Source of the DNA: Trichocoleus desertorum NBK24
GTDB taxonomy: Bacteria; Cyanobacteriota; Cyanobacteriia; FACHB-46
DNA length: 64,000 bases
Direction of reading: 5' to 3'
Assembly (NCBI RefSeq): GCF_030409055.1
Contig: NZ_CP116619.1
Location: forward strand, 1,929,628 to 1,993,627
The notes beneath the pieces were generated by a model, which did no database searches, was not told where the DNA came from, and saw nothing but the letters and a program-made list of their open reading frames with translations. Position 1 is the first letter of the stretch; the number at the start of each line of letters is the position of its first letter. The position numbers were made by a program, and so were the translations under genes. Below are positions 7,047-16,526 of this stretch, piece after piece.

Positions 7047-9638
7047 ATGTTGCAGTCGTCTTTTGATTCTGACCAGAACAGTCATAAGTCTTTTGAGTTA
7101 CCCGGTGCTCGACCTCACTACAATCCCGATCGCCCCGGTCAAGTAGAGCACATCTTCTTAGATCTAACTCTCGACATTCCTAAACAGTCCTACCAAGGCA
7201 CTTGCACCATTCGTCTGAATCCAGTTTGCAATGGCCTCGATCGCCTGACTCTGGATGCAGTGAACTTAAACATTCAATCGGTGAAGATTGGCGCAATTGA
7301 GCAAGCCTTTGAAACCGATGGAGAACAACTATCCATTCGATTACAGCAACCGACTGAAGCAGGTAAGTCGCTGGAGTTAGCGATCGCCTACAGTGTTGAA
7401 AAACCTCAGCGCGGCCTCTACTTTATTCAACCAAATAAGCATTATCCTACTAAACCCGTTCAAGTCTGGACTCAAGGCGAGGATGAAGACTCTCGCTTCT
7501 GGTTTCCCTGCTTCGACTACCCAGGCCAATTAGCTAGCTCTGAAATTCGGGTTCGGGTGCCAAAGCACTTAACGGCAATTTCCAACGGTGAGTTGATTAG
7601 CACTGAGGTTGAGGGCGACAGCAAGATTTATCACTGGCTGCAACAGCAGGTACATCCAACTTATTTGATGACCTTAGCAGTCGGAGATTTTGCCGAGATT
7701 CGAGACGAGTGGCAAGGGAAGCCTGTCCCTTACTACGTAGAGAAGGGTCGCGAAGCCGATGCCCGACGGAGCATGGGCAAAACTCCTCGAATGATGGAGT
7801 TTCTCAGCCAGAAATATGGCTATCCCTATCCTTTTCCAAAATATGCTCAGGTTTGCGTCGATGACTTCATCTTCGGCGGCATGGAAAACACCTCCACTAC
7901 GCTGTTGACCGATCGCTGCCTGTTGGATGAGCGAGCCGTATTAGATAACCGCAGCACTGAGAGCTTGGTCTGCCACGAACTGGCGCACCAGTGGTTTGGG
8001 GATTTGGTGGTGATCAAGCACTGGTCTCATGCTTGGCTCAAAGAAGGCATGGCTTCCTACTCGGAAGTGATGTGGACTGAAGAGGAATACGGAGTCGAAG
8101 AAGCGGCTTACTATCGGCTTGGTGAAGCTCGTAACTATATTGCAGAGGATACTGCCCGTTACCGTCGGCCCATCGTCACCCACGTTTATCGAGAAGCGAT
8201 CGAACTCTACGATCGCCACCTCTATGAAAAGGGAGCCTGTGTCTATCACATGATCCGGGCGGAGCTAGGGGATGAGTTGTTTTGGAAAGCGATCGCCACC
8301 TTCGTCAACGACAACGCCCACCAAACTGTGGAAACCATTGATTTATTAAGGGCGATCGAGAAAGCAACCGGACGCAACTTGCTATTTCTCTTCGATCAAT
8401 ACGTGTTTCGCGGTGGACATCCCGACTACAAAGTCAGCTACGCCTGGGATAGCGATAGCAAGTTAGCCAAAATCACCATCACTCAAACTCAAGCGAAGAG
8501 TAATGATAACGGTAGTCGAACTGAGCTGTTTGATCTGAAATTGCCGATCGCGTTTGGGTATGTAGAAGGTGAGGAGAAGAGCTTCAAAACCTTCACGGTG
8601 AGAGTCCATGAGCGGGAGCAAACTTTTTACTTCCCGTTAGAAGAGAAGCCCCAGTTGATCAGCTTTGACCAAGGCAATCACGTCCTCAAAACTGTTTCCT
8701 TGGAATACCCCGTCGCTGAACTCAAAGCCCAGCTTCAGCATGACCCAGACCCCATCTCTCGAATTTATGCTGCTGAAGCTTTAGCCAAGAAAGGTGGCTT
8801 GGAAGCTGTGAAGGCACTGTCGGATGCCTTAAAACGCGATCGCTTTTGGGGAGTTCGAGCAGAAATTGCTAAGCAACTAGCAGACGTGAAGCTAGACCAA
8901 GCATTTGCAGGATTGGTCACAGGACTCAAGGATGAAGTTGCTCAAGTTCGTCGAGCCGTCGTTGAAGCGTTAGCTGGCATCAAGACTTCTGAGAGCTATA
9001 AAGCCCTAAAACCAATCGTTGAAAAAGGCGACCCCAGCTACTATGTCGAAGCCTCTGCAATTCGGGCGATCGGTGGAATTGCTGCCTCTAACCTGCATGA
9101 AAAGCCTAAGGATGACAAGGTACTGAAGCTACTGAAGACAGTTTTAGCAGAACGCTCAGGCTGGAATGAAGTCGTGCGCTCCGGGGCGATCGCAGGATTG
9201 AGCCAGATGAAAACTTCAGAAGCAGCTTTGAATTTAATCTTGGAGTACACCGCTCCTGGAGTACCACAATCCCTACGTCTCGCTGCAATCCGAGCTTTAG
9301 GAGGCATCTCCTCTGGTCAAACCAACGTCAATTTGGAGCGGATCTTAGAACGTCTCAGCGAGTTGTCACGGGAAACTTTCTTCCTGACTCAAGTGGCAGT
9401 AGCAGTAGCTCTGGGGCAGATGGAAACGCTCAAAGCGATGCCAATTCTTCAGGCGCTCGCCGATCAAACTCCAGACGGTCGAGTGCGTCGCATTGCTGAA
9501 GAAGCAGTCCAAAGGGTTCAGAAGCATGCTGGTTCTGATAAGGCTGTGAAGCAACTACGTGAGGAACTAGACCAACTGAAACAAGAGAACCAGGATCTGA
9601 AGAGTCGCTTAGAAGCTTTAGAGGCCAAAGCAAAGTAA
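7047..9638 (+). CDS. M1-family aminopeptidase with C-terminal HEAT repeats
   Basis: Zinc metallo-aminopeptidase (gluzincin), cytosolic, removing N-terminal residues from peptides; 863 aa from the ATG at 7047. The exopeptidase motif GGMEN is at ~277-281. The zinc site HELAH (~310-314) is followed by 18 residues and the third ligand Glu (~333), the canonical HExxH-x18-E. The N-terminal beta-saddle domain is residues ~25-250. From ~565 the usual ERAP1-type C-terminal domain is replaced by HEAT/PBS-like helical repeats (ISRIYAAEALAKKG, VRRAVVEALAGI, LRLAAIRALGGI, VRRIAEEAVQRV), and the last ~30 residues form a coiled coil. A TTG at 6963 in frame would add 28 residues that do not look like the family. 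Confidence 0.92.
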   Translation: MLQSSFDSDQNSHKSFELPGARPHYNPDRPGQVEHIFLDLTLDIPKQSYQGTCTIRLNPVCNGLDRLTLDAVNLNIQSVKIGAIEQAFETDGEQLSIRLQQPTEAGKSLELAIAYSVEKPQRGLYFIQPNKHYPTKPVQVWTQGEDEDSRFWFPCFDYPGQLASSEIRVRVPKHLTAISNGELISTEVEGDSKIYHWLQQQVHPTYLMTLAVGDFAEIRDEWQGKPVPYYVEKGREADARRSMGKTPRMMEFLSQKYGYPYPFPKYAQVCVDDFIFGGMENTSTTLLTDRCLLDERAVLDNRSTESLVCHELAHQWFGDLVVIKHWSHAWLKEGMASYSEVMWTEEEYGVEEAAYYRLGEARNYIAEDTARYRRPIVTHVYREAIELYDRHLYEKGACVYHMIRAELGDELFWKAIATFVNDNAHQTVETIDLLRAIEKATGRNLLFLFDQYVFRGGHPDYKVSYAWDSDSKLAKITITQTQAKSNDNGSRTELFDLKLPIAFGYVEGEEKSFKTFTVRVHEREQTFYFPLEEKPQLISFDQGNHVLKTVSLEYPVAELKAQLQHDPDPISRIYAAEALAKKGGLEAVKALSDALKRDRFWGVRAEIAKQLADVKLDQAFAGLVTGLKDEVAQVRRAVVEALAGIKTSESYKALKPIVEKGDPSYYVEASAIRAIGGIAASNLHEKPKDDKVLKLLKTVLAERSGWNEVVRSGAIAGLSQMKTSEAALNLILEYTAPGVPQSLRLAAIRALGGISSGQTNVNLERILERLSELSRETFFLTQVAVAVALGQMETLKAMPILQALADQTPDGRVRRIAEEAVQRVQKHAGSDKAVKQLREELDQLKQENQDLKSRLEALEAKAK

Positions 9639-9677
9639 CGCACGAGGGAGTTCTGGCTCTCCATTTTGTCATTAGGA

Positions 9678-9717
9678 ATTAGGAGTCAGAGTAATCACTT
9701 ACCTTCTGGCTCCTAAT
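9678..9717 (+). terminator. Stem-loop downstream of the aminopeptidase gene
   Basis: ATTAGGAGTCAGA (9678-9690) pairs with TCTGGCTCCTAAT (9705-9717), 13-nt arms with one mismatch and a 14-nt loop, 40 nt after the stop codon. There is no T-run, so it may be a transcript-end stabiliser or a dispersed repeat instead of an intrinsic terminator. Confidence 0.4.
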
Positions 9718-9873
9718 GCTCCGAATATAAAATCAATCCTTTATCTAAATGGAGCGATTCCTCACGCAAGCTTGAAACTGTCTTAGGGATGGCTGGGATG
9801 AATTCGGGAATTCTGAAATAAGCAGGCTCATGCGACACAGAGTCTTGCTAAATCACCTCAACCCCAGTGCAAG

Positions 9874-10104
9874 ATGATGGCTCTCTCTTCTATCCCTGTC
9901 GATTCTCAACAAGAATATCAAGCTGAGTATGCTCAAATCCTAGAGGAGATTCAGCAAGCTGCTAAAGCTCTACTCGGTCAAGAAATCAATCAGCAGGAAG
10001 CAGATTTTGAGTTCCGGGCGGCGGCTCGGATTTTGATGGGGCGGGTTACTTCTTTTAACTTGCAGAATATCAAGCAAGTCGCGATCGAGCTTCTAGGAGC
10101 CTAG
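9874..10104 (+). CDS. Conserved-looking small hypothetical protein
   Basis: A 76-aa acidic, fully helical protein with no cysteines and no membrane segment (EYAQILEEIQQAAKALLGQE, FRAAARILMGRV, NIKQVAIELLG). The two halves look like a helical hairpin. I do not recognise the family. The start is one of two adjacent ATGs at 9874 and 9877. Its stop overlaps the convergent transglutaminase-like gene by 4 nt. Confidence 0.55.
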   Translation: MMALSSIPVDSQQEYQAEYAQILEEIQQAAKALLGQEINQQEADFEFRAAARILMGRVTSFNLQNIKQVAIELLGA

Positions 10105-12464
10105 CGGATTCGCTGCAATATCCGTCGGTTTCTCAGTTGCCAGATACTAAGCGATCGCTTGGCTTGCTGTTTCTTCAAGTTGCGAAATTGCTGCTGTAGT
10201 TGCCTCAGGTTCGCAGTTTGACCCCCATAGCGCCAGCCCACATAGGCATGGGAGATAGCCGAAATCGTTTGGCTATATTCCGGTGAGGGGTGGCTGTACC
10301 ATTGCTGAGCATATTCCAAAGGGGTTTGGGCGGGTCGCTTGTGGAAGCCTTGGGCTGCTAACCAAGCCAACATTTGTTGATATAGGCTTTCCATTGGTGG
10401 CAATTTGGCCAACCAACGTTGATAGCGCCAATTTCGCCATCCTGTCCAACCCAACCAACCCAGAAAAGACAAACCAACGGCTACAATCAGGCCTGTAAAT
10501 AAACCCAACCAACCTTTGGAGAAGAGGCCAAGAAACCAGCCTACAGTCCGAGCCAGGATAGCCGCGATCGCATTAAACAAACCACTGAGAATGCCAGTCA
10601 CCGGAGAAGGCAACCAGCCTGCGACCCACTGCCAAAACTTCCGCAGCACACTAAAAGTTTGGTCTTCTTCCACAGAGGGCGGAATGAGTTCGTGTCCAGG
10701 AATTGGGTCAAACGCAAACCAGCCATACTTGGGAAAGTAAACCTCGGTCATGGCATAGGCATCGGTGTTGCGAACCACATATAACCCGGTGAAGGGGTTA
10801 AATTCTCCCGGAGCAAAGCCAGTCACCAATCGAGCAGGGATTCCGATCGATCGCAACATGACAGTTAGCACCGTCGAGAAATGGTCTGGGTATCCGCCTT
10901 CAAAGCGAAATAGAAACGCTTCAACTAAGTCGTCGCTATCTTCCAGAAAAGCTAAATCAGGCTGGATCGTGTAGCGCTGCTTCAGGTACTGAGCTAAATA
11001 AAGCGCCTGTTCCGAAGGAGCGGTGAGCGGATTGGGAGCAGCGGCTAAAATCTCTTGGGTTTTCTGCCGTACCTTAGCCGCAATTTCTGGTGGAACTTGA
11101 AGATAGTTTTTCCGTATCGCTTCTGGATAGTTGGTGGCAGCTTTGCTTAGCAACGTTCGGTTGCGGTAAGGCACTTCCGAAATCACCGTATACGTGAAAC
11201 CCTCTACCAAGGCTAAGGGCGATCGCAAACTACCTTCTGGATCTACAGCAACCTGACGAGTTGGGAAGTAAAGTTCCTTTGCCCAAGCCATCGCTGGAAT
11301 TACGTTTGGCAGTTCTTCGGCCACAATCGTATAAGTCTGAACTACCTCCTTGTCTTTGCCCAAAATAACGGGCCGAGGCAGGAAGAACTGATAAGACCAT
11401 CTAGAACGATCAATCGTCTCTGCTTGATCGTTCCGCGAAATTTCCCAGCCTTGTCCGGTGTAGCGATCGAAGGCGACAACTCGCCAAAAACCTTCTGCTT
11501 GCGATCGCACCCGCATCAAAACTTGAGGTTTCATCTCTCCCCGCAAGTTCTGGTTAATTTGGGTATCGAACCCATAGTAATAGGTTGGGTCTAGCTTACC
11601 TTTGCCTCGCCCTTGTCCTCGCTGTCCAGTCTCAGTACCAGATCCCTCTCCTTCGCCTTCTTCACCTCCACCGCGTCCCCCCCGGACATAGCCAGGATTC
11701 AGAATCCGGCTGGTGTCAAATTCTCCTCGGAAGTCTACGGGAGCACTGACCGGAAACGTACGCAATTGATAACCTGGAAGCCTAGGCAAAAAGGCAAAGA
11801 TAATCAGTCCTAAGCTCACAACCACTAGAAGGAAAACACCCAAACGCTTAGGAGCTAGGTCAGCACCCCGAAGTTTCCAGCCTTGGAATACCAATCCCAA
11901 ACGAGAGCGGTAGTCTAAAATAAGGACAGGTAAGGCGATCGCGACAAATACGAGTAAAAATGGCCCGAATGCTAGTGTTTGGCTAAGAGTACCCGCCACG
12001 CCTAGCAGAATTAGACCAATGACCATTGAGTAGCCTAAGTCTTTGCGACGTGGCAGATCGAAGCTATGCAAAACCTGGAGTTGAATTAGCAACTGAGCTA
12101 GCGCTAAGCGAGTATCGTTCAGCTCGCCAAATAGACGCACAAAAAAAGCCAGTAGCGTCACTAACATGCCAATGGCTAAGCAAAATTTTGTCGGAATATT
12201 GCGATCGCGACGACGATACCAGCTCCAAGTGGCTCCCAACAAACTCAGTGGTATTGCCCAATAACTAGTAATGGGCCATTCTGCCACCGCGTCCCTAGCA
12301 GCCAGATCCGTTGCGACAATCCCCACCGTAACCAGTACTTGTACAAGCACCCGCAGTAAGATTGAATCTTCCACCTCGACAGTTGGCATTGCTGCCAAGC
12401 GTCGCTGTAGCTGCTGCCAAACTGGGACGCCCCGCCGTTGCCGTACCCCAGGTGAGTTAGACAT
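10101..12464 (-). CDS. Membrane transglutaminase-like (TgpA-type) protein, catalytic residues absent
   Basis: A 787-aa integral membrane protein. Five to six N-terminal membrane segments (residues ~30-235, DUF3488/TgpA-N-like) are followed by a large soluble domain with a Gly-rich low-complexity stretch (residues ~255-290). A transglutaminase-like core (~480-590) follows, then a further membrane segment and a cytoplasmic DUF4129-like tail (PPMESLYQQMLAWLAAQGF). In active members the core reads GYCEHF and DAHAW. Here it reads GGYPDHFS (~519) and NTDAYAMTEVYFP (~568), so the Cys is Pro and the His is Tyr; the FDP Asp is kept. It is probably a pseudoenzyme. It lies downstream of patU on the same strand. 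Confidence 0.85.
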   Translation of the reverse strand: MSNSPGVRQRRGVPVWQQLQRRLAAMPTVEVEDSILLRVLVQVLVTVGIVATDLAARDAVAEWPITSYWAIPLSLLGATWSWYRRRDRNIPTKFCLAIGMLVTLLAFFVRLFGELNDTRLALAQLLIQLQVLHSFDLPRRKDLGYSMVIGLILLGVAGTLSQTLAFGPFLLVFVAIALPVLILDYRSRLGLVFQGWKLRGADLAPKRLGVFLLVVVSLGLIIFAFLPRLPGYQLRTFPVSAPVDFRGEFDTSRILNPGYVRGGRGGGEEGEGEGSGTETGQRGQGRGKGKLDPTYYYGFDTQINQNLRGEMKPQVLMRVRSQAEGFWRVVAFDRYTGQGWEISRNDQAETIDRSRWSYQFFLPRPVILGKDKEVVQTYTIVAEELPNVIPAMAWAKELYFPTRQVAVDPEGSLRSPLALVEGFTYTVISEVPYRNRTLLSKAATNYPEAIRKNYLQVPPEIAAKVRQKTQEILAAAPNPLTAPSEQALYLAQYLKQRYTIQPDLAFLEDSDDLVEAFLFRFEGGYPDHFSTVLTVMLRSIGIPARLVTGFAPGEFNPFTGLYVVRNTDAYAMTEVYFPKYGWFAFDPIPGHELIPPSVEEDQTFSVLRKFWQWVAGWLPSPVTGILSGLFNAIAAILARTVGWFLGLFSKGWLGLFTGLIVAVGLSFLGWLGWTGWRNWRYQRWLAKLPPMESLYQQMLAWLAAQGFHKRPAQTPLEYAQQWYSHPSPEYSQTISAISHAYVGWRYGGQTANLRQLQQQFRNLKKQQAKRSLSIWQLRNRRILQRIR

Positions 12465-12587
12465 AGATTTATACAGAAGCAGTTAACTCTAAACACTCAA
12501 CCGCTAGTAGCAAACCAGCGATGAGCGTCTTGGAGTTATCCTAGCGCTTCTGTACAAAATCAATTCTTCTTTTGTCTGCTTTTGGGA

Positions 12588-13700
12588 TTAATCGCTTAGC
12601 GGCTGAATCACAAAGACAAGCGGTTCTTGAGCCTGATCGTGGAATTCTACAGTCAAAGGGTAAGTTTGATTGGGTTGCGGATCAAACAGCTCAACACTCA
12701 GGCAGCCCGGATGCGAGCGAGAAGCAGTTGACTGAGCCGATTGTCCCTGCACCTTTAAACTGCCACCGGAAGGTAGCCGACCTTGCACTCGTAGCCTTGG
12801 CTCGGCTTGAGGCTGATAGCGGATTTCTAAAGTCAACAGTCCTGCTGCCGTTAACCACTGGCGCTCTAGGCAAGATTGACTACCCGAAACCGACAAAGTC
12901 AGCGAACTCAAAATCTCACGGGCAGCTAGAAGAGATAAGGCCATCTGCTGCTTAGGGGTAGCCGCTTCATAACTATCGGGAAACTTGGTGCTTGCTTCTA
13001 AGAGAGAAGAACTCGTCTGAGCATCCAAGGTTCCAGAGCGAGCCGGAGACACCAAGACCATACCAGCCAGATCATTCAAAGTTTGACTATGACCTGGAAA
13101 TAAAGTCTCGACTGCTCGTACTAGTTTGGCTCCTTCGCGCAGAGAAGTTTGTAGTAAATCTTGGCATTGGTCTAGCAATTGAGCCAAGACTGCTTCTGGT
13201 AGCGCAACGGGGACACTCAGGTTGCGTAGTTGAGCCGCCCACAACTGCCTGGGAACCTGCCCGACTACAGTCGAGTCAACTTGATCAGGTTCATAAGCAT
13301 AGATCTCTGATTCCCAAGGAAACAGAGGAGGATGGCGTTGAATTTCAGTTTGTAATCGACGCTTTAAAAGGGCGTGGAATCTGTCTTGCACAGTAGGTAT
13401 TTCTCCCGGTTTGAGTGATTGGCTCCCTGAGTGCGGGGAGAAGGCTGGCACTTCACTGGAGTTAGTCAGTGCAAAGTCTATCCCTTCTGAATCCAACGGA
13501 TCTAAGTCTGCTAATTCAGGATTGCTACTCTCATAATTAGCCGCTGGGTTCGCTTGATTAGAAGCTAGCGGCTCAACCTGAGCCTGGTTACCTGAATTGA
13601 TAGAATTTGCACCCGTCTCAGTTGAAAACTCAGCTGAGTTGGAGTCTTGCAGTAGCCATGCGAATAACTCTTCGGAAAATGATTCAGGATTCTTAGTCAT
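12588..13700 (-). CDS. patU: PatU-like protein (heterocyst pattern gene family)
   Basis: A 370-aa soluble protein whose stop-proximal half is beta-rich (LTLEIRYQPQAEPRLRVQGRL ending in VEFHDQAQEPLVFVIQPL). It has a short N-terminal helix SEELFAWLLQD and a long Ser/Asn/Pro-rich linker. The assignment rests mainly on position: it starts 11 nt after the hetZ stop, as patU follows hetZ in filamentous cyanobacteria. In Anabaena the gene is split into patU5 and patU3; here it is one frame. PatU3 restrains and HetZ promotes heterocyst development there. Non-heterocystous filaments also carry the pair, so the role here is unknown. The ATG is directly preceded by TAGGAG. Confidence 0.75.
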   Translation of the reverse strand: MTKNPESFSEELFAWLLQDSNSAEFSTETGANSINSGNQAQVEPLASNQANPAANYESSNPELADLDPLDSEGIDFALTNSSEVPAFSPHSGSQSLKPGEIPTVQDRFHALLKRRLQTEIQRHPPLFPWESEIYAYEPDQVDSTVVGQVPRQLWAAQLRNLSVPVALPEAVLAQLLDQCQDLLQTSLREGAKLVRAVETLFPGHSQTLNDLAGMVLVSPARSGTLDAQTSSSLLEASTKFPDSYEAATPKQQMALSLLAAREILSSLTLSVSGSQSCLERQWLTAAGLLTLEIRYQPQAEPRLRVQGRLPSGGSLKVQGQSAQSTASRSHPGCLSVELFDPQPNQTYPLTVEFHDQAQEPLVFVIQPLSD

Positions 13701-13711
13701 CTCCTAAACCC

Positions 13712-14905
13712 CTATTCATCTGTAGATGGACTTGCTCCGGACACTAGGCTATTGCGAATTTCCCAAGCTTGCTCTAGCAACTGAGACCACTGTTTTTGGA
13801 TTTGAGTTACTGTGCACCCAACGTCTTGAGCGATCGCGAGATTGTTCAATTGCTGTTGTTTCAACTGCAATATTCTAAGCTGTTGCGAACTGATTTGCGT
13901 TTGAAAAGCCTCCCACTGCTGGGGTGTCAAACCTAGATTATGTTCTAAGTCAGCTTCTAGCCACTGATGAACCAATTCCCAATGGTGAGAAAGCGCAAAT
14001 CGAATTAAATGGTACTTAAATCGCTGCTGAAGGTAATCCCTCTGACGAGGGGTTAAACCTAAAATCGCCTCAATTTCATGGGCAGGTAAATCTTGTAATC
14101 GCAAAGCAAAGTAATCTGCACAATCGCTTTGCTGCCGCTCCTCCAGGTAAGCCATCAGCTCTGTAACCACGGCATGACGCAGACTATCATCGGCGGGTTC
14201 TGGAGCTTGAGCCACCATTTGCTCACGCAGTTGTTGTACCGAGGCTGCGTTCCAAGCCTGATCCGTCTCTTGAGAAGCTCCTTCTGCAGCTTGCTCAATA
14301 TCTACGTAAGTTTCTAAAGGTTGCTGTTGCGAGAAAGTTTGGGCTCGCAGAATAATCAACTGCTGATTTCGATGCCCTGGCAAGGGAATCCGGCGCTTCG
14401 CGTAGCGCTCTGTAAAGGCCATGTATTCTGCTAGTTCCAACAAGCTTTTGGGGCAGTAAGCCTTTGGCATCTGAGTTTCCCGACGAAAAGCATTCAATGC
14501 CTCCATGTAGAACCCTTGCAGAAAATCCTCAATCAAGGTCAGTCGGGCTTGATAACTCGATTGTGCTTGAGGGGGGCTGATATAGCGATAGATCACGGCG
14601 CTGAGGTTACTGTGCAACTCAACTCGGCCTCGCCTTGACCCTAACTTGTAGTAGGTCAAACACTGAGTCAGACGATGCCGAGCTAAGGTCATCGCCCAAG
14701 TTTCCACTTCTCCAGAAGCCTGAATCCGCTTACTTTCAGTGCAAATTCTTTTTACTTCTTGCGCCAAACGCTCTGCTACATCCGTACAATTCTGCTCAGA
14801 CGCTCCCGTTGACAGCCTAAGTTCATTGAACAGTAGCTGAAAAATTGCCTCCACGTCGCGGCAGATCTCCCCATGATGGTTAACAGCTAACCAAGACCCT
14901 AGCAT
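13712..14905 (-). CDS. hetZ: HetZ, transcription-factor-like regulator
   Basis: A 397-aa protein that I recognise as HetZ from several conserved blocks: AIFQLLFNELR, QASGEVETWAMTLARHRL, GSRRGRVELHS, LLELAEYMAFTERYAKRRIPLPG and QQSDCADYFALRLQDL. The C-terminal third carries sigma-like helix-turn-helix segments (EIEAILGLTPRQRDYLQQRF, and VGCTVTQIQKQWSQLLEQAW). In Anabaena HetZ is needed early in heterocyst differentiation, interacts with the HetR circuit and is conserved in filamentous cyanobacteria generally. The ATG at 14903-14905 is chosen; a GTG two codons upstream is possible. It is followed by patU in an apparent operon and is divergent from the 158-aa gene at 14982. Confidence 0.88.
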   Translation of the reverse strand: MLGSWLAVNHHGEICRDVEAIFQLLFNELRLSTGASEQNCTDVAERLAQEVKRICTESKRIQASGEVETWAMTLARHRLTQCLTYYKLGSRRGRVELHSNLSAVIYRYISPPQAQSSYQARLTLIEDFLQGFYMEALNAFRRETQMPKAYCPKSLLELAEYMAFTERYAKRRIPLPGHRNQQLIILRAQTFSQQQPLETYVDIEQAAEGASQETDQAWNAASVQQLREQMVAQAPEPADDSLRHAVVTELMAYLEERQQSDCADYFALRLQDLPAHEIEAILGLTPRQRDYLQQRFKYHLIRFALSHHWELVHQWLEADLEHNLGLTPQQWEAFQTQISSQQLRILQLKQQQLNNLAIAQDVGCTVTQIQKQWSQLLEQAWEIRNSLVSGASPSTDE

Positions 14906-14981
14906 ACTCACCAGCCATAAATTTGAAGCAATTTTGAAGAAAGTCTAGACTGAGAATGATTAATCTCTCCGAGACTCCAGC

Positions 14982-15458
14982 ATGGATCTAGACCAGCAGA
15001 TTCAAGTCCTGATCGAGCAAGCCCCTCAAGATGGCACTACACCCCGCTTAATTGAAGCGATCGCCCCCATTTTGAAGCAAATAGCAGGACGATTGCGGCA
15101 CCCTCAATACTATGTCTTACAAACCCTGAATCAGTCTTGGATTGTAACAACCTTAAACCAGCGTTCCCAGCCTGGGGTTGAGAAGAACATTGTCTACGCT
15201 TTTTCCACCCTCAAAGATGTAGCGGCAGGTCCGTATCAGCTGCAAGATCCTGAGGTGCTGGCATTACCCATGCCAATCGCGCATATTTTGTTTTACCTCA
15301 TCTCCATGCCGGGTTTGGATGGCATGATCTTCTTCGATACCCCTGGTAATGTCGATATCGGTACTGAGATTTTACGTGAAGAGTTGACGAAGTTAATTCA
15401 AGGGCATATGCAACAGCTTTCTACGGCAACCAGCAACCTACCGCCAGATGTGGCTTAA
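14982..15458 (+). CDS. Conserved-looking hypothetical protein divergent from hetZ
   Basis: A 158-aa soluble protein, MDLDQQIQVLIEQAPQD at the start. The middle reads YYVLQTLNQSWIVTTLNQR, VVAL-type strands and LPMPIAHILFYLISMPGLDG. It has an alpha/beta appearance and no signal peptide, cysteine cluster or motif I can name. It is 76 nt from the hetZ start and divergent, so promoters probably overlap. Function unknown. Confidence 0.6.
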   Translation: MDLDQQIQVLIEQAPQDGTTPRLIEAIAPILKQIAGRLRHPQYYVLQTLNQSWIVTTLNQRSQPGVEKNIVYAFSTLKDVAAGPYQLQDPEVLALPMPIAHILFYLISMPGLDGMIFFDTPGNVDIGTEILREELTKLIQGHMQQLSTATSNLPPDVA

Positions 15459-15554
15459 GTTGCTGATTGAAGTTTCTGGCTGTTTCTAGCTGATGCTCTA
15501 ATTGCTATGTTGCTATGGCAAGCTAACCTTGGGGCCAATCCCCTTGTTTGGCGC

Positions 15555-16526
15555 TTAATGTAACCGACTCAAGACGTAATCTGCCATTTCTGTTAAGGCT
15601 TGGCGCGATTCGGAGGGGGGGAGGTCGCTTAGGCAGGCCACAGCACTCTGGGCATGATGAGCTGCTAGCTCCTGCGATCGCTCCATCCCATTGCTCTCTG
15701 AAATCAGGGCGATCGCTTGGTCTAAATCGCCTTCGTGAGCAAACTCCCGCTCGATCAAACCTTCGAGTACAGGCTTTTCTTTAAGGGCGAATAGGACTGG
15801 AGCCGTCAGGTTGCCACTCTTTAAATCAGAGCCAGCAGGCTTTCCTAAAGCTTCTAAAGAGCCAGTAAAGTCAAAAATGTCATCGACGATTTGGAAAGCT
15901 AGGCCAATATGACGACCGTAATGATATAGGCTCTCAGCCATTGGGGAGGAGACATCGCTGAGCACACCCGCCGCCTTAGAACTATTGGCAATCAGGGAAG
16001 CTGTTTTGTAGTAACTCTTGTCTAAGTAAGCCTCAATCGACAAGCTAGTATCAAAGCGATTTAATCCTTGCTGAATTTCGCCTTCTGCCATGTCCATAAT
16101 CACTTTGGACAGAAGCTTCACGACTTCTAAGTTGTCCAAGTTAGCTAAGTGCCAAGAAGACTGAGCAAAGAGAAAGTCGCCTGCCAGCACTGCTATGCGA
16201 TTTCCAAAGCTGCTATGGACGGTTGGTACTCCCCGACGGACTTCCGATTCATCCACGACATCATCATGGACGAGGCTAGCGGTGTGAATCATTTCAGTGA
16301 TTTCGGCCAGCCGCCGATGCCGAGCGGTGATGTCTTGACCTGGCATAGTCGCTCGCGAGATCAAAAAGACGATCGCTGGCCTCAGCCGCTTTCCCCCTGC
16401 TCCAAATAGATGCTCGGCAGCAGCGTAGAGAATTGGGTGATGGGCACCCACTAGATTTTTTAGATTGTCTGTCAATACCCGTAGGTCGGTTTCGACAGTA
16501 GAAAACAGAGATGTAGCTGAGGTCAT
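15555..16526 (-). CDS. sds: Solanesyl diphosphate synthase (long-chain polyprenyl synthase)
   Basis: Builds the C45 side chain of plastoquinone by repeated addition of isopentenyl diphosphate; cytosolic to peripheral. It has 323 aa, the normal length. The first Asp-rich motif LVHDDVVDESEVRRG (DDxxD) is near residue 88 and the second VDDIFDF near 215. GGKRLRP (~44-50) is the conserved IPP-binding stretch. Cyanobacterial orthologues are annotated Sds or PrenA. It appears monocistronic, ATG start at 16524-16526. A neighbouring chain-length specificity (e.g. octaprenyl) cannot be excluded by reading. Confidence 0.9.
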   Translation of the reverse strand: MTSATSLFSTVETDLRVLTDNLKNLVGAHHPILYAAAEHLFGAGGKRLRPAIVFLISRATMPGQDITARHRRLAEITEMIHTASLVHDDVVDESEVRRGVPTVHSSFGNRIAVLAGDFLFAQSSWHLANLDNLEVVKLLSKVIMDMAEGEIQQGLNRFDTSLSIEAYLDKSYYKTASLIANSSKAAGVLSDVSSPMAESLYHYGRHIGLAFQIVDDIFDFTGSLEALGKPAGSDLKSGNLTAPVLFALKEKPVLEGLIEREFAHEGDLDQAIALISESNGMERSQELAAHHAQSAVACLSDLPPSESRQALTEMADYVLSRLH

